DNA from: Aegilops tauschii subsp. strangulata
Taxonomy: Eukaryota; Streptophyta; Magnoliopsida; Poales; Poaceae
NCBI RefSeq assembly: GCF_002575655.3
Contig: NC_053036.3
Coordinates: 158,944,627-159,008,626 of the forward strand
Direction of reading: 5' to 3'
DNA: 64,000 nt
Of this stretch, positions 11,272 through 23,258 are shown in pieces. The notes beneath the pieces were generated by a model. It saw only the letters and a list, made by a program, of their open reading frames with translations, had not been told where the DNA came from and searched no databases. The position numbers were made by a program, and so were the translations under genes. Position 1 is the first letter of the stretch. Each line of letters begins with the position of its first letter.

Positions 11272-12834
11272 GCGCCATGGTGATCAAGCTCCCCAACGTC
11301 ACCTGGCCCCAGGGGGCCTTCGTGGAGACTGTGAAGGGATGGCAACATGAGTGGTTCTATATAACGGAACCTCGCGACGCCACATGGGCCGCCACTCCTG
11401 AGTTCAAATCCGGGCCTCCAATGCGGCTTACATCGTGGGTTAAAAAGGGCCTGGACTGGGCGTCGTCCGATGAGGTGATGACACTGCAGAACCATGCCAA
11501 GAGTATGATAGAGAAGAACACCAGTCTTGCCAACGTGATCTAGGTGATGCTTTTTCGCCGGATCTGGTCCCGGCGCCGTACTAGGTGCCAGAGAAGAACG
11601 CCAAGAAGAAGGGCAAGGAGGCCAGAAGTGGCCTTCGCCGTAAAGGTACTTCGGGCGTTGCGTCCAGAGATACCGAAGCTCTCTCCTCCCACGAGGGAGG
11701 AAGAGGAAGAGGAGGAGAGCAATTCTCTCCTTAAGGGGGGAGAAGAAAAGGGTGGCGTCCGTGTACCTAGAGGCGGAGGCGTCCAAGAAGGGGAAGATCT
11801 CCCTTTCGGACGATTCAGATTCGGACGCCGAAGCCATACCCGTGCGGCGCCCCAGGCCGAAGCCCCTGGCCGAGTCGTAAGTATTCAAAGATACTATACA
11901 TATATCTGGCCTTTTACAAATTGTAGGATAACATATCATTTACGTATTTCAATCCGACCCATGATCTTCCCCAACAACCGTCGTCTTAGGGGAACTCGTT
12001 GGCGCCGGAGATGATGGAGAGCGAAACGCCTCCACGAGCCTCTCCGCCACATGCCACGGATGACACCGAGGTGTTGTCCCAAAGGACCTCTCCGGGCCAA
12101 GGAGAGGTGCGGAAGGCCGCTGAAACGGTGCCAGAGGATAATGCCTCGGCCGCCGAAAACATGGGGGGCACAACCCCTATGGAAATTGACGACAGGGGCC
12201 CGGACCAGTCCGGCCCCCAGCCGAATTCAACTCCGGAGACCCACATGGCTCCGGAATCGAGCGAGCAACCCCCTTTAAGGGAGGGGGGAGTGCCGACTCC
12301 ACCGGCGACCTCCATCAATCCGGAGGAGCCGGATACGTTGAGGGAAACACTTCAACGTGCTTCCGTCATGGAGGAGCACCGTACCCTGATGGGTACGGTG
12401 GTTGAGAAGGTTCAGTCCGCCAAAAGCGGACTGAACGAAGCTTTCACTAGCCTGTTAACAGGCTTTGAAGTATGTGATATAATACGCTTAGCCGCTTTTC
12501 ACATTGGAAGAATATGCATGTATATAGATAGTAGCCCCTGAGACTCTATTCGGCTCTTTGGAAAAAGGAGCCGGACAGGGGTTCAAATATTCGCCGGAGA
12601 TAACACGCTTATCTATTTTGATGAACAGGCTTCACTGTTAGCGGCTTCAGCCAAGGACGCTGAAGTTTCCGAACTCCAGCAGAAACTGAAGCTGGCTGAC
12701 GATGAGATTGACCGTATTAACAAGTGGTTCGATGAGGCCCAAGGTATGCTTTTAAGAGACCCCTTACAAGCCTAAATTGTAACGCAAACTCAGAGTTTAA
12801 GCTCATGTGCTACTATGTATATGATTGTAGGCAG
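11272..12834 (+). pseudogene. Antisense accessory gene of Tat-B, first part
   Basis: Opens in mid-gene because Angela cut it. The frame from 11277 reads a PF04195-like C-terminal segment (HEWFYITEPRD motif) to an in-frame TAG at 11541-11543, probably a decayed CAG, and continues beyond it as a basic stretch. A GTAAGT donor follows GAGTC near 11876. The next exon (about 11982-12469) is acidic and Pro-rich, with donor GTATGT. A third exon (about 12629-12743) is a predicted coiled coil (ELQQKLKLADDEIDRINKWF). The fourth exon begins with only four bases before the Athila-like insertion at 12835. Exon order matches the Tat-A accessory gene despite little sequence identity. Function unknown. Confidence 0.7.
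12830..12834. repeat. Left target site duplication of Athila-like element 1
   Basis: GGCAG, repeated exactly at 21146-21150 on the other side of the element. The first G is the last base of the splice acceptor AG of the interrupted Tat-B gene, so the insertion hit the very start of an exon. Confidence 0.95.
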
Positions 12835-14387
12835 TGATACGTCTCCAACGTATCTATAATTTTTGATTGCTCCATGCTATATTATCTTCTTTTTTGGACA
12901 TTGTTGGGCTTTATTATACACTTTTATATTATTTTTGGGACTAACCTATTAACCGGAGGACCAGCCCAGAATTGCTGTTTTTTGCCTAATTCAGAGTTTC
13001 GCCGAAAAAGAATATCAAACGGAGTCCAAACGGAATGAAACCTTCGAGAACGTGATTTTCGGAACGAACGTGATCCAGAGGACTTGGACCCTACGTGAAG
13101 AAAGCTACCAGGAAGCCACGAGGTAGGGGGCGCGCCTACCCCCCCTGGGCGCGCCCTCCACCCTTGTGGGCCCCACGTTGCTCCACCGACGTACTCCTTC
13201 CTCCTATATATACCTACGTACCCCCAAACTACCAGATACGGAGCCAAAAACCTAATTCCACCGCTGCAACCTTCTGTACCCGTGAGATCCCATCTTGGGG
13301 CCTGTTCCGGAGCTCCGCCGGAGGGGGCATCGATCACGGAGGGCTTCTACATCAACACCATAGCCTCACCTTCTGGTCCATAGTTATTAGCTAGATGGCT
13401 TCCTCTCTCTTTTTGGATCTCAATACAATGTTCTCTCCCTCTCTTGTGGAGATCTATTCGATGTAATCTTCTTTTGCGGTGTGTTTGTTGAGACCAATGA
13501 ATTGTGGGTTTATGATCAAGTTTATCTATGAACAATATTTGAATCTTCTGAATTCTTTTATGTATGATTGGTTATCTTTGCAAGTCTCTTCAAATTATCA
13601 ATTTGGTTTGGCCTACTAGATTGATCTTTCTTGCAATTGGAGAAGTGCTTAGCTTTGGGTTCAATCTTGCGGTGTCCTTTCCCAGTGACAGTAGGGGCAG
13701 CAAGGCACGTATTGTATTGTTGCCATCGAGGATAACAAGATGGGGTTTATATCATATTGCATGAGTTTATCCCTCTACATCATGTCATCTTACTTAAAGC
13801 GTTACTCTGTTCTTATGAACTTAATACTCTAGATGCATGCTGGATAGCGGTCGATGTGTGGAGTAATAGTAGTAGATGCAGGCAGGAGTCGGTCTACTTG
13901 TCTCGGACATGATGCCTATATACATGATCATGCCTAGATATTCTCATAACTATGCTCAATTCTGTCAATCGCTCAACAGTAATTTGTTCACCCACCGTAA
14001 ATACTTATGCTCTCGAGAGAAGCCACTAGTGAAACCTATGGCCCCCGGGTCTATTTTCCATCATATTAATCTTCCAGCACTTAGATATTTCCGTTGCCTT
14101 TTATTTTGCTTTTATTTTACTTTGCATCTTTATCACAAAAATACCAAAAATATTATCTTATCATATCTATCAGATCTCACTCTCGTAAGTGACCGTGTAG
14201 GGATTGACAACCCCTTATCGCGTTGGTTGCGAGGATTTATTTGTTTGTGTAGGTGTGAGGGACTCGTGTGTAGCCTCCTACTGGATTGATACCTTGGTTC
14301 TCAAAAACGAGGTAAATACTTACGCTACTTTGTTGCATCACCCTTTCCTCTTCAAGGGAAAACCAACACAGTGCTCAAGAGGTAGCA
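12835..14387 (+). repeat. 5' LTR of Athila-like element 1
   Basis: 1,553 bp, from TGATACGTCTCC to GAGGTAGCA. A CTATATATAC TATA box lies near 13203-13212. Compared with the 3' LTR it has a longer GC-rich stretch near 13125-13150 and lacks a segment of about 30 bases that the 3' LTR has near 20107-20140. Confidence 0.94.
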
Positions 14388-14398
14388 AGAAGGATTTC

Positions 14399-14416
14399 TG
14401 GCGCCGTTGCCGGGGA
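14399..14416 (+). other. Primer binding site (tRNA-Asp type)
   Basis: TGGCGCCGTTGCCGGGGA begins 11 bases after the LTR. This is the tRNA-Asp complement characteristic of Athila-type elements. The same motif recurs at 14468-14485 in an imperfect local duplication. Confidence 0.9.
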
Positions 14417-14677
14417 GGCTCACACCAAGTCAAGTCAAGATTTGATTTCCCGTCAACGAGCCATTTCTGGCGCCGTTGCCGGGGAGGTCTACGCAAAAGT
14501 CGACATACCAAGTACCCATCACAAACCCTTATCTCCCGCATTACATTATTTGCCATTTGCCTCTCGTTTTCCTCTCCCCCACTTCACCCTTGCCGTTTTA
14601 TTCGCCCTCTCTTTTTCGTCCACCTCTTTTTCGCTTGCTTCTTGTTTGCTCGTGTGTTGGATTGCTTGCTTGTCACG

Positions 14678-15976
14678 ATGGCTCAAGATAATACCAAATT
14701 ATGTGACTTTACCAATACCAACAATAATGATTTCCTTAGCACTCCGATTGCTCCTCTTACCGATACTGAATCTTGTGAAATCAATGCTGCTCTGTTGAAT
14801 CTTGTCATGAAAGATCAATTCGCCGGCCTTCCTAGTGAAGATGCCGCTACTCATCTAAATAGCTTCGTTGATTTGTGTGATATGCAAAAGAAGAAAGATG
14901 TTGACAATGATATTGTTAAATTGAAGCTATTTCCTTTTTCGCTTAGAGATCGTGCTAAATCTTGGTTTTCATCTTTGCCTAAAAATAGTATTGATTCTTG
15001 GAACAAGTGCAAAGATGCTTTTATCTCTAAGTATTTTCCTCTCGCTAAAACCATCTCTCTTAGAAACGATATTATGAACTTTAAGCAACTTGATCATGAA
15101 CATGTTGCACAAGCTTGGGAGAGGATGTAATTAATGATACGTAATTGCCCTACGCATAGTTTAAATTTGTGGATGATTATACAAAATTTCTATGCCGGAT
15201 TGAATTTTGCTTCTAGAAATCTTTTAGATTCGGCCACGGGAGGCACTTTTATGGAAATCACTCTAGGAGAAGCTACTAAACTCCTAGATAATATTATGGT
15301 TAATTATTCTCAATGGCACACTGAAAGATCTACTAATAAAAAAGTGCATGCGATAGAAGAAATTAATGTTTTGAGTGGAAAGATGGATGAACTTATGAAA
15401 TTATTTGCTAATAAAAGTGTTTCTTCTGATCCTAATGATATGCCTTTGTCTACTTTGATTGAGAATAATAATGAATCTTTGGATGTGAATTTTGTTGGTA
15501 GAAATAATTTTGGTAATAACGCGTATAGAGGAAACATTAATCCTAGGCCTTATCCTAGTAATTCCTCTAATAATTATGGTAATTCCTACAACAATTCTTA
15601 TGGAAATTTTAGTAAGATGCCCTCTGAATTTGAGACTAGTGTTGAGGAATTTATGAATTCGCAAAAGAATTTCAATGCTTTGCTTGAAGAAAAATTGCTT
15701 AAAGTTGATGAATTGGCTAGGAACGTTGATAGAATTTCTCTTGATGTTGATTCCTTGAAACTTAGATCTATTCCACCTAAGCATGATATCAATGAGTCTC
15801 TCAAAGCCATGAGAATCTCCATTGACGAGTGCAAAGAAAGAACCGCTAGGATGCGTGCTAAGAAAGATTGCTTTATAAAAGCGTGTTCTTCTAATTTTTA
15901 TGAAAACAAAGATGAAGATCTAAAAGTTATTGATGTGTCCCCTATTAAATCTTTGTTTTGCAAATATGAATCTTGA
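14678..15976 (+). pseudogene. Athila-like gag (in-frame stop, then frameshift to protease)
   Basis: The start at 14678 (MAQDNTKLCDF) is preceded by the leader after the primer binding site. Residues 60-150 form a retrotransposon gag capsid-like domain (LFPFSLRDRAKSWFSSLP). An in-frame TAA at 15128-15130 breaks it; the same frame resumes at 15131 and continues to 15976. The later part has an Asn/Tyr/Gly-rich segment (about 15490-15610) and a predicted coiled coil (about 15640-15830). The protease follows in another frame, so one base has been lost or gained near 15965. The protein would form the particle and package RNA. Two lesions make this copy inactive. Confidence 0.85.
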
Positions 15977-16760
15977 TAATGATGGGACTGAATATGATCC
16001 ACTTTTACCTAGAAGGCGTTCCAGAAATTCGGAGTTTTTAGATCTTGATGCTAAAATTGATAAAAGTGGGATTGAAGAGATCAAAACACTAGATATTAAT
16101 GAACCCACTATTTTGGATTTCAAGGAATTTAATTATGATAGCTGCTCTTTGATAGATTGTATTTCCTTGTTGCAATCCGTGCTAAATTCTCCTCATGCTT
16201 ATAGCCAAAATAAAGCCTTTACTAAACATATCGTTGATGCTTTGATGCAATCTTATGAAGAAAAACTTGAGTTGGAAGTTTCTATCCCTATAAAACTTTA
16301 TGATGAGTGGGAACCTACTATTAAAATTAAGATTAAAGATCATGAATGCTATGCTTTGTGTGATTTGGGTGCTAGTGTTTCCAAGATTCCAAAAACTTTG
16401 TGTGATTTGCTAGGTTTCCGTGATTTTCATGATTGCTCTTTAAACTTGCACCTTGCGGATTCCACTATTAAAAAACCTATGGGAAGAATTAATGACGTTC
16501 TTATTGTTGCAAATAGGAACTATGTGCCCGTAGATTTTATTGTTCTTGATATAGATTGCAATCCTTCATGTCCTATTATTCTTGGTAGACCTTTCCTTAG
16601 AACGATTGGTGCAATTATTGATATGAAGGAAGGGAATATTAGATTCCAATTTCCATTAAAGAAAGGCATGGAACACTTCCCTAGAAAGAAAATAAAATTA
16701 CCTTATGAATCTATTATGAGAGCCACTTTTGGATTGCCTACCAAAGATGGCAATACCTAG
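15965..16760 (+). CDS. Athila-like protease domain (retropepsin-like, degenerate frame start)
   Basis: Open from the gag frameshift to a stop at 16758-16760. A retropepsin fold is recognisable: the active site block reads ALCDLGASVSKIP near 16353-16390 (Asp-Leu-Gly instead of Asp-Thr/Ser-Gly), and the flap-distal block IILGRPFLRTIGAIID is near 16574-16625. Leu in place of Thr/Ser at the active site is common in plant Athila/Tat proteases, so this alone does not show loss of function. It has no start codon of its own and depends on being fused to gag. No polymerase follows. Confidence 0.75.
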
Positions 16761-19590
16761 ATCTATCCTTGCTATTATGCCTAGCTAAGGGCGTTAAACA
16801 ATAGCGCTTGTTGGGAGGCAACCCAATTTTATTTTTAGTTTTCTTTTGCTTTTTGCTTCTGTTTAGGAATAAATATTTGTTCTAGCCTCTGGTTAGATGT
16901 GTTTTTATGTTTTAATTAGTGTTTGTGCCAAGTTAAACTTATAGGATCTTCTTGGATGATAGCTATTTGATCTTGCAGAAAATTCCAGAAACTTTCTGCT
17001 CACGAAAATAATTGTTACAAATCACCAGAACGTGATAAAATATTGATTCCAATTGATGCTGATCAATAAAAAATTGTCTAGGTCGTCCTATTTTGTCTGA
17101 TTTTTTGGAGTTCCGGAAGTTTGCGTTAGTTACAGATTACTACAGACTGTTCTGTTTTTGACAGATTCTGTTTTTCGTGTGTTGTTTGCTTATTTTGATG
17201 AGTCTATGGCTAGTAAAATAGTTTATAAACCATAGAGAAGTTGGAATACAGTAGGTTTAACACCAATATAAATAAAGAATGAGTTCATTACAGTACCTTG
17301 AAGTGGTCTTTTGTTTTCTTTCGCTAACGGAGCTCACGAGATTTTCTGCTGAGTTTTGTGTTGTGAAGTTTTCAAGTTTTGGGTGAAAGATTTGATGGAT
17401 TATGGAACAAGGAGTGGCAAGAGCCTAAGCTTGGGGATGTCCATGGCACCCCCAAGATAATCTAAGGACACCTAAAAGCCAAAGCTTGGGGATGCCCCGG
17501 AAGGCATCCCCTCTTTCGTCTACTTCCATCGGTAACTTTACTTGGAGCTATGTTTTTATTCACCACATGATATGTGTTTTGCTTGGAACGTCTTGTATGA
17601 TTTGAGTCTTTGTTTTTTAGTTTGCCACAATCATGTTTGTTGTACACACCTTTTGAGAGAGACACACATGATTCATAAATTATTAGAATACTCTATGTGC
17701 TTCACTTATATCTTTTGAGTTATATAGTTTTTGCTCTAGTACTTCACTTATATCTTTTAGAGCACGGTGGTGGATTTGTTTTATAGAAACTATTGATCTC
17801 TGATGCTTCACTTAGATTATTTTGAGAGTCTTAAATAGCATGGTAATTTGCTTAAATAATCCTAATATGCTAGGTATTCAAGATTAGTAAAAAAACTTTC
17901 TTATGAGTGCATTGAATACTAAGAGAAGTTTGATGCTTGATGATTGTTTTGAGACATGGAGGTAGTGATATCAAAGTTGTGCTAGTTGAGTAGTTGTGAA
18001 TTTGAGAAATACTTGTGTTGAAGTTTGCAAGTCCCGTAGCATGCACGTATGGTAAACATTATGTAACAAATTTGAAACATGAGGTGTTCTTTGATTGTCC
18101 TCCTTATGAGTGGCGGTCGGGGACGCGCGATGATCATTTCCTACCAATCTATCCCCCTAGGAGCATGCGCGTAGTGCTTGGTTTTTTATGACTTCTAGAT
18201 TTTTGCAATAAGTATGTGAGTTCTTTATGACTAATGTTGAGTCCATGGATTATACGCACTCTCACCTTTCCATCATTGCTAGCCTCTTCGGTACCGTGCA
18301 TTTCCCTTTCTCACATTGAGAGTTGGTGCAAACTTCGCCAGTGCATCCAAACCCCGTGATATGATACGCTCTTTCACAAATAAACCTCCTTATATCTTCC
18401 TCAAAACAGCCACCATACCTACCTATTATGGCATTTCCATAGCCATTCCGAGATATATTGCCATGCAACTTTCCACCATTCCGTTTATCATGACACGTTC
18501 ATCATTGTCATATTGCTTTGCATGATCATGTAGTTGACATAGTATTTGTGGCAAAGCAACCATTCATAATTCTTCCATACATGTCACTCTTGGTTCATTG
18601 CATATCCCGGTACACCGCCGGAGGCATTCATATAGAGTCATACTTTGTTCTAGTATCGAGTTGTAATCATTGAGTTGTAAATAAATAGAAGTGTGATGAT
18701 CATCATTTTCTAGAGCATTGTCCCAAGTGAGGAATAAAAAAAGGAGATAAAGGCCATAAAAAAAGAGAAGGCCCAAAAAAATGAGAGAAAAAGAGAGAAG
18801 GGACAATGTTACTATCCTTTTACCACACTTGTGCTTCAAAGTAGCACCATGATCTTCATAATAGAGAGTCTCTTGTTTTGTCATTTTCATATACTAGTGG
18901 GAGTTTTTCATTATAGAACTTGGCTTGTATATTCCAACAATGGGCCTCCTCAAGTGCCCTAGGTCTTCATGAGCAAGCAAGTTGGATGCACACCCACTTA
19001 GTTTATTTTGTTGATCTTTCATATATTTATATCTCTAGTGCATCCGTTGCATGGCAATCCCTACTCCTTGCATTAACATCAATCGATGGGCATCTCCATA
19101 GCTCATTGATTAGCCTCGTTGATGTGAGACTTTCTCCTTTTTTGTCTTCTCCACATAACCCCCATCATCATATTCTATTCCACCCATAGTGCTATATCCA
19201 TGGCTCGCGCTCATGTATTGTGTGAAGGTTGAAAAAGTTTGAGATTACTAAAGTATGAAACAATTGCTTGGCTTGTCATCGGGTTTGTGCATGATGAGAG
19301 CATTCTTGTGTGACGAAAATGGAGCATGACTAAACTATATGATTTTGTAGGGATGAACTTTCTTTGGCCATGTTATTTTGAGAGGACATAATTGCTTAGT
19401 TAGTATGCTTGAAGTATTATTATTTTCATGTCAATATTCAAATTTTATCTTGAATCTTTCGGATCTGAATATTCATACCACAATTAAGAAGAATTACATT
19501 GAAATTATGCCAAGTAGCATTCCACATCAAAAATTCTGTTTTTATCATTTACCTACTCGAGGACGAGCAGGAATTAAGCTTGGGGATGCT
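16761..19590 (+). other. Noncoding 3' internal region of Athila-like element 1
   Basis: About 2.8 kb with no credible coding frame. It contains repeats of AGCTTGGGGATG (17429, 17482, 19578), a purine-rich stretch at 18733-18805, and ends in the likely polypurine tract AAGCTTGGGGATGCT directly before the 3' LTR. This takes the place of pol in autonomous relatives. Confidence 0.75.
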
Positions 19591-21145
19591 TGATACGTCT
19601 CCAACGTATCTATAATTTTTTATTGCTCCATGCTATATTATCTTCTGTTTTGGACATTATTGGGCTTTAGTATACACTTTTATATTATTTTTGGGACTAA
19701 CCTATTAACCGGAGGCCCAGCCCAGATTTGCTGTTTTTTTTGCCTATTTCAGAGTTTCGCAGAAAAAGAATATCAAACGGAGTCCAAACGGAATGAAACC
19801 TTCGGGAACATGATTTTCGGAACGAACGTGATCCAGAGGACTTGGACCCTATGTCAAGAAAGCTACCAGGAAGCCACGAGGTAGGGGGGCGCGCCCTCCA
19901 CCCTCGTGGGCCCCACGTTGCTCCACCGACATACTCCTTCCTCCTATATATACCTATGTACCCCCAAACTACCAGATACGGAGCCAAAAACCTAATTCCA
20001 CCGCCGCAACCTTCTGTACCCGTGAGATCCCATCTCGGGGCCTGTTCCGGAGCTCCGCTGGAGGGGGCATCGATCACGGAGAGCTTCTACATCAACACCA
20101 TAGCCTCTCCGATGAAGTGTGAGTAGTTTACCTCAGACCTTCGGGTCCATAGTTATTAGCTAGATGGCTTCCTCTCTCTTTTTGGATCTCAATACAATGT
20201 TCTCCCCCTCTCTTGTGGAGATCTATTCGATGTAATCTTCTTTTGTGGTGTGTTTGTTGAGACCGATGAATTGTGGGTTTATGATCAAGTTTATCTATGA
20301 ACAATATTTGAATCTTCTGAATTCTTTTATGTATGATTGGTTATCTTTGCAAGTCTCTTCGAACTATCAGTTTGGTTTGGCCTACTAGATTGATCTTTCT
20401 TGCAATGGGAGAAGTGCTTAGCTTTGGGTTCAATCTTGCGGTGTCCTTTCCCAGTGACAGTAGGGGCAGCAAGGCACGTATTGTATTGTTGCCATCGAGG
20501 ATAACAAGATGGGGTTTATATCATATTGCATGAGTTTATCCCTCTACATCATGTCATCTTGCTTAAAGCGTTACTCTGTTCTTATGAACTTAATACTCTA
20601 GATGCATGCTGGATAGCGGTCGATGTGTGGAGCAATAGTAGTAGATGCAGGCAGGAGTCGGTCTACTTGTCTCGGACGTGATGCCTATATACATGATCAT
20701 GCCTAGATATTCTCATAACTATGCTCAATTCTGTCAATTGCTCAACAATAATTTGTTCACCCACCGTAAATACTTATGCTCTTGAGAGAAGCCACTAGTG
20801 AAACCTATGGCCCCCGGGTCTATTTTCCATCATATTAATCTTCCAACACTTAGCTATTTCCATTGCCTTTTATTTTACTTTGCATCTTTATCACAAAAAT
20901 ACCGAAATATCATCTTATCATATCTATGAGATCTCACTCTCCTAAGTGACCGTGTAGGGATTGACAACCCCTTATCGCGTTGGTTGCGAGGATTTATTTG
21001 TTTGTGTAGGTGTGAGGGACTCGTGCATGGCCTCCTACTGGATTGATACCTTGGTTCTCAAAAACTGAGGGAAATACTTACGCTACTTTGTTGCATCACC
21101 CTTTCCTCTTCAAGGGAAAACCAACGTAGTGCTCAAGAGGTAGCA
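19591..21145 (+). repeat. 3' LTR of Athila-like element 1
   Basis: 1,555 bp, TGATACGTCTCC to GAGGTAGCA, with TATA box CTATATATAC near 19943. It is followed at once by the target duplication GGCAG (21146-21150). Confidence 0.94.
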
Positions 21146-21987
21146 GGCAGCGCGACCGAGGTCGAGGCCCTCAAGAGTGCCCTTGCCGAAGACAAGGAGG
21201 AGGCGAGGGCAAGCAAAGCGGCCGCAGACAAAGCGGCTGCGGATTTAGAGGCCGAAAAGGTCACCCGCCGCCAGTATGAGGCGAGGGTGACCGATGTGGA
21301 GCAAGCGCTCTAGGTTGCTGCCAACAAGTGTGAGTCCTTGGAGGAGAGTAATAAGGCCCAAGCGGCCGAACTCACCAAGCCTCTTCAAGAGGCGAAGGAG
21401 GCGCGGACCGAGTCCCGGGCGGCTCGCGAGGAGATCAAGCAAGCCGAACAAATAGCGGCTGGTAAGCCTTTTCTTTTACAGAGTATATTTGGCGGTCGAA
21501 GATATGCTTTGCTAAATCGACTATGGAGTGCTCCAGACGCCTTTGCGGATCTCCCGAGAAGTGCTGCCAATGCCACCCGGTATTTCTGGGCCCAAGAAGG
21601 GAACGCGACGGAGAAGCTCTTCTGGTCGCAGTACTTGGCGCCGGAGCGGCCAACGTTGCTAAACAACCAGATGATGGAGCTGGCGGAGCTACATAGGATG
21701 TCCGGTTTGGCCATGAAGGATATCATAGTCCGGCTATGGCCAGCCGGACCCATTCCGAGCAGCTTCTTCGGCCTGGTCAAGCGGCTCGGCGACGCCTTGC
21801 CCCGAGTTGAGGCTGTGAAGCGCTCGGCGTGCATAGAAGGTGGGCAAAGATGAAGGCCGCCGTCGTGGCGGTTGAGGGTCCGCCCGGAGGCAAGGACCAC
21901 CGCAAGCCGGAGCGCTATTTTGAAGATGTCCTCGAGGGTGCCCGTTTAATAGAGGGTCAATGCTCGAAGGATATCATGTTCGAGTAA
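21146..21987 (+). pseudogene. Antisense accessory gene of Tat-B, last part
   Basis: Continues the exon cut at 12834. Counting the target duplication once, the frame reads through GCAGCGCGACC into a long Ala/Glu/Lys-rich coiled coil (EVEALKSALAEDKEEARASK) with an in-frame TAG at 21311-21313. A GTAAGC donor follows near 21461 and an acceptor ACAG near 21480. The last exon (about 21481-21987) has the globular C-terminal segment (LLNRLWSAPDAFADLPRS, SFFGLVKRLGDALPRVEAVKRS) and needs one frame change near 21840 to reach the final stop TAA at 21985-21987. At least three lesions, so inactive. Confidence 0.7.
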
Positions 21988-23258
21988 ATGTATCCAGGCT
22001 ACCCAGACAATGTATTATAAACCAAGGCTGTAATATATTTTATGCATTTATCTGAACTGCTTTCCTCTTGTGCGGCTGTATATTATTATTCTGAAAGTTT
22101 GCCAGTCGGCGGCTTCAGCCCCCACGTAGATACTACGGGGGTGTTCGGAATAACGTGTAATCAGTCTTGACCCAACGTCTTGGTCCGTAAAGGAGGTGAT
22201 TTACGTAGTGAACCAGGCAATCAGACTATGCAGCTTTAGCACTTTCACTTAGCCATAGGAGTTTGACGGTGGGGCTAAGAACTAGCCCCTGGTGCGCATG
22301 CGGATGTCCTAGCCGGTATGCCTTAGGCGCGTGACCGAGCCGAAGCCAGTCCTTCATGTAGTACGGAAAAAATCGCGACAGATTTACATTAAGTCGCCGA
22401 ATAGCCGACCAGCTCTCGCCATACCATGACAGTCAGTTTTCGGCTTTCTCTACTGAGGTGTTTGACCAGACGAACCAGAAACACAATCGCAGTAGTTCTC
22501 CCTTTACTACCTTAGCCGAACAAGCGGAACGTAAGGTGGTAACCACAGGAGCCGGGCAACCCAACTATTGACCAAAGACATGATTCGGAGCCGATGCATA
22601 TAATGCCATATTCGGGACACCGAAGTATACTATAAAAGTGTTCGGACTTCTCTCTTTTAAAAAAAAGAATATATGTGGCTGACTAGAGCCTCTGGCGATT
22701 TAAATCGTGCCGAGGTGTATATGCCAATCTGGCGCAAAGAGGGAATACAGATTAGGAAATAAGCCAATACCGAACAGGGTTGGGTGAAATGTTTCCATTA
22801 TAGTTTGATTGATACGTCAAAACGCATTTTTACAGTGAATGCCATGATTATCGAGGCTATTTTACATGCCCCGGATATGAGAACAAGGGAAAGTTGTATA
22901 CAGGTCGTAAAAAAGGAAAAATTGATCTTGAAGATCCTTTGGACACTCTGCCGCACGTCTGCGCTACTTTTCGCCTTGGTGTATGATCCTTTGAGAGGAT
23001 CAATGATCGAGTATACATAAGGGGCCTGGGAAAGGGGCCCTTGGTACAATCGAAAAGTGATGTGGGTTGTAAAGAACCTGGAAAATAAAAATAAGAAGAA
23101 GAAAAAGAAGAATACGAGGGTCCGTATAGGGTCGAACCATATTGTGGACCTTATTTTTAGTAGGCCTCCGTCCTTGCCCATGGTATCTTTAGTGCGTAGT
23201 TATGTACGCGCGGTACGTATGCCACTATCGGTTTGGGACTTTGACGGAGGCTGGATTG
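21988..23258 (-). other. Tat-B spacer where pol should be
   Basis: About 1.27 kb between the accessory gene stop and the protease end. I see no reverse transcriptase, RNase H or integrase motif on either strand. It includes an A-rich purine run near 23080-23112. In a full Tat element about 4-5 kb of pol would lie here. Confidence 0.65.

Larger units (their letters stand above)
12835..21145 (+). mobile_element. Athila-like Gypsy element 1 (Sabrina/WHAM type, pol-less)
   Basis: An 8,311-bp element with two LTRs of about 1.55 kb, a perfect 5-bp target duplication (GGCAG), a tRNA-Asp primer binding site, and gag plus protease but no reverse transcriptase or integrase. Almost 2.8 kb of noncoding sequence separates the protease from the 3' LTR. 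This gag-protease-only structure is known in abundant wheat Athila-type families that depend on helper elements. The family name is from memory of the LTR start; the structural calls are direct. Confidence 0.92.

Noticed and set aside
14399..14416. Possible tRNA-Asp gene fragment
   Set aside because: It is only 18 bases complementary to the tRNA 3' end, right after an LTR, so it is a primer binding site. No tRNA or rRNA gene was seen in the window.
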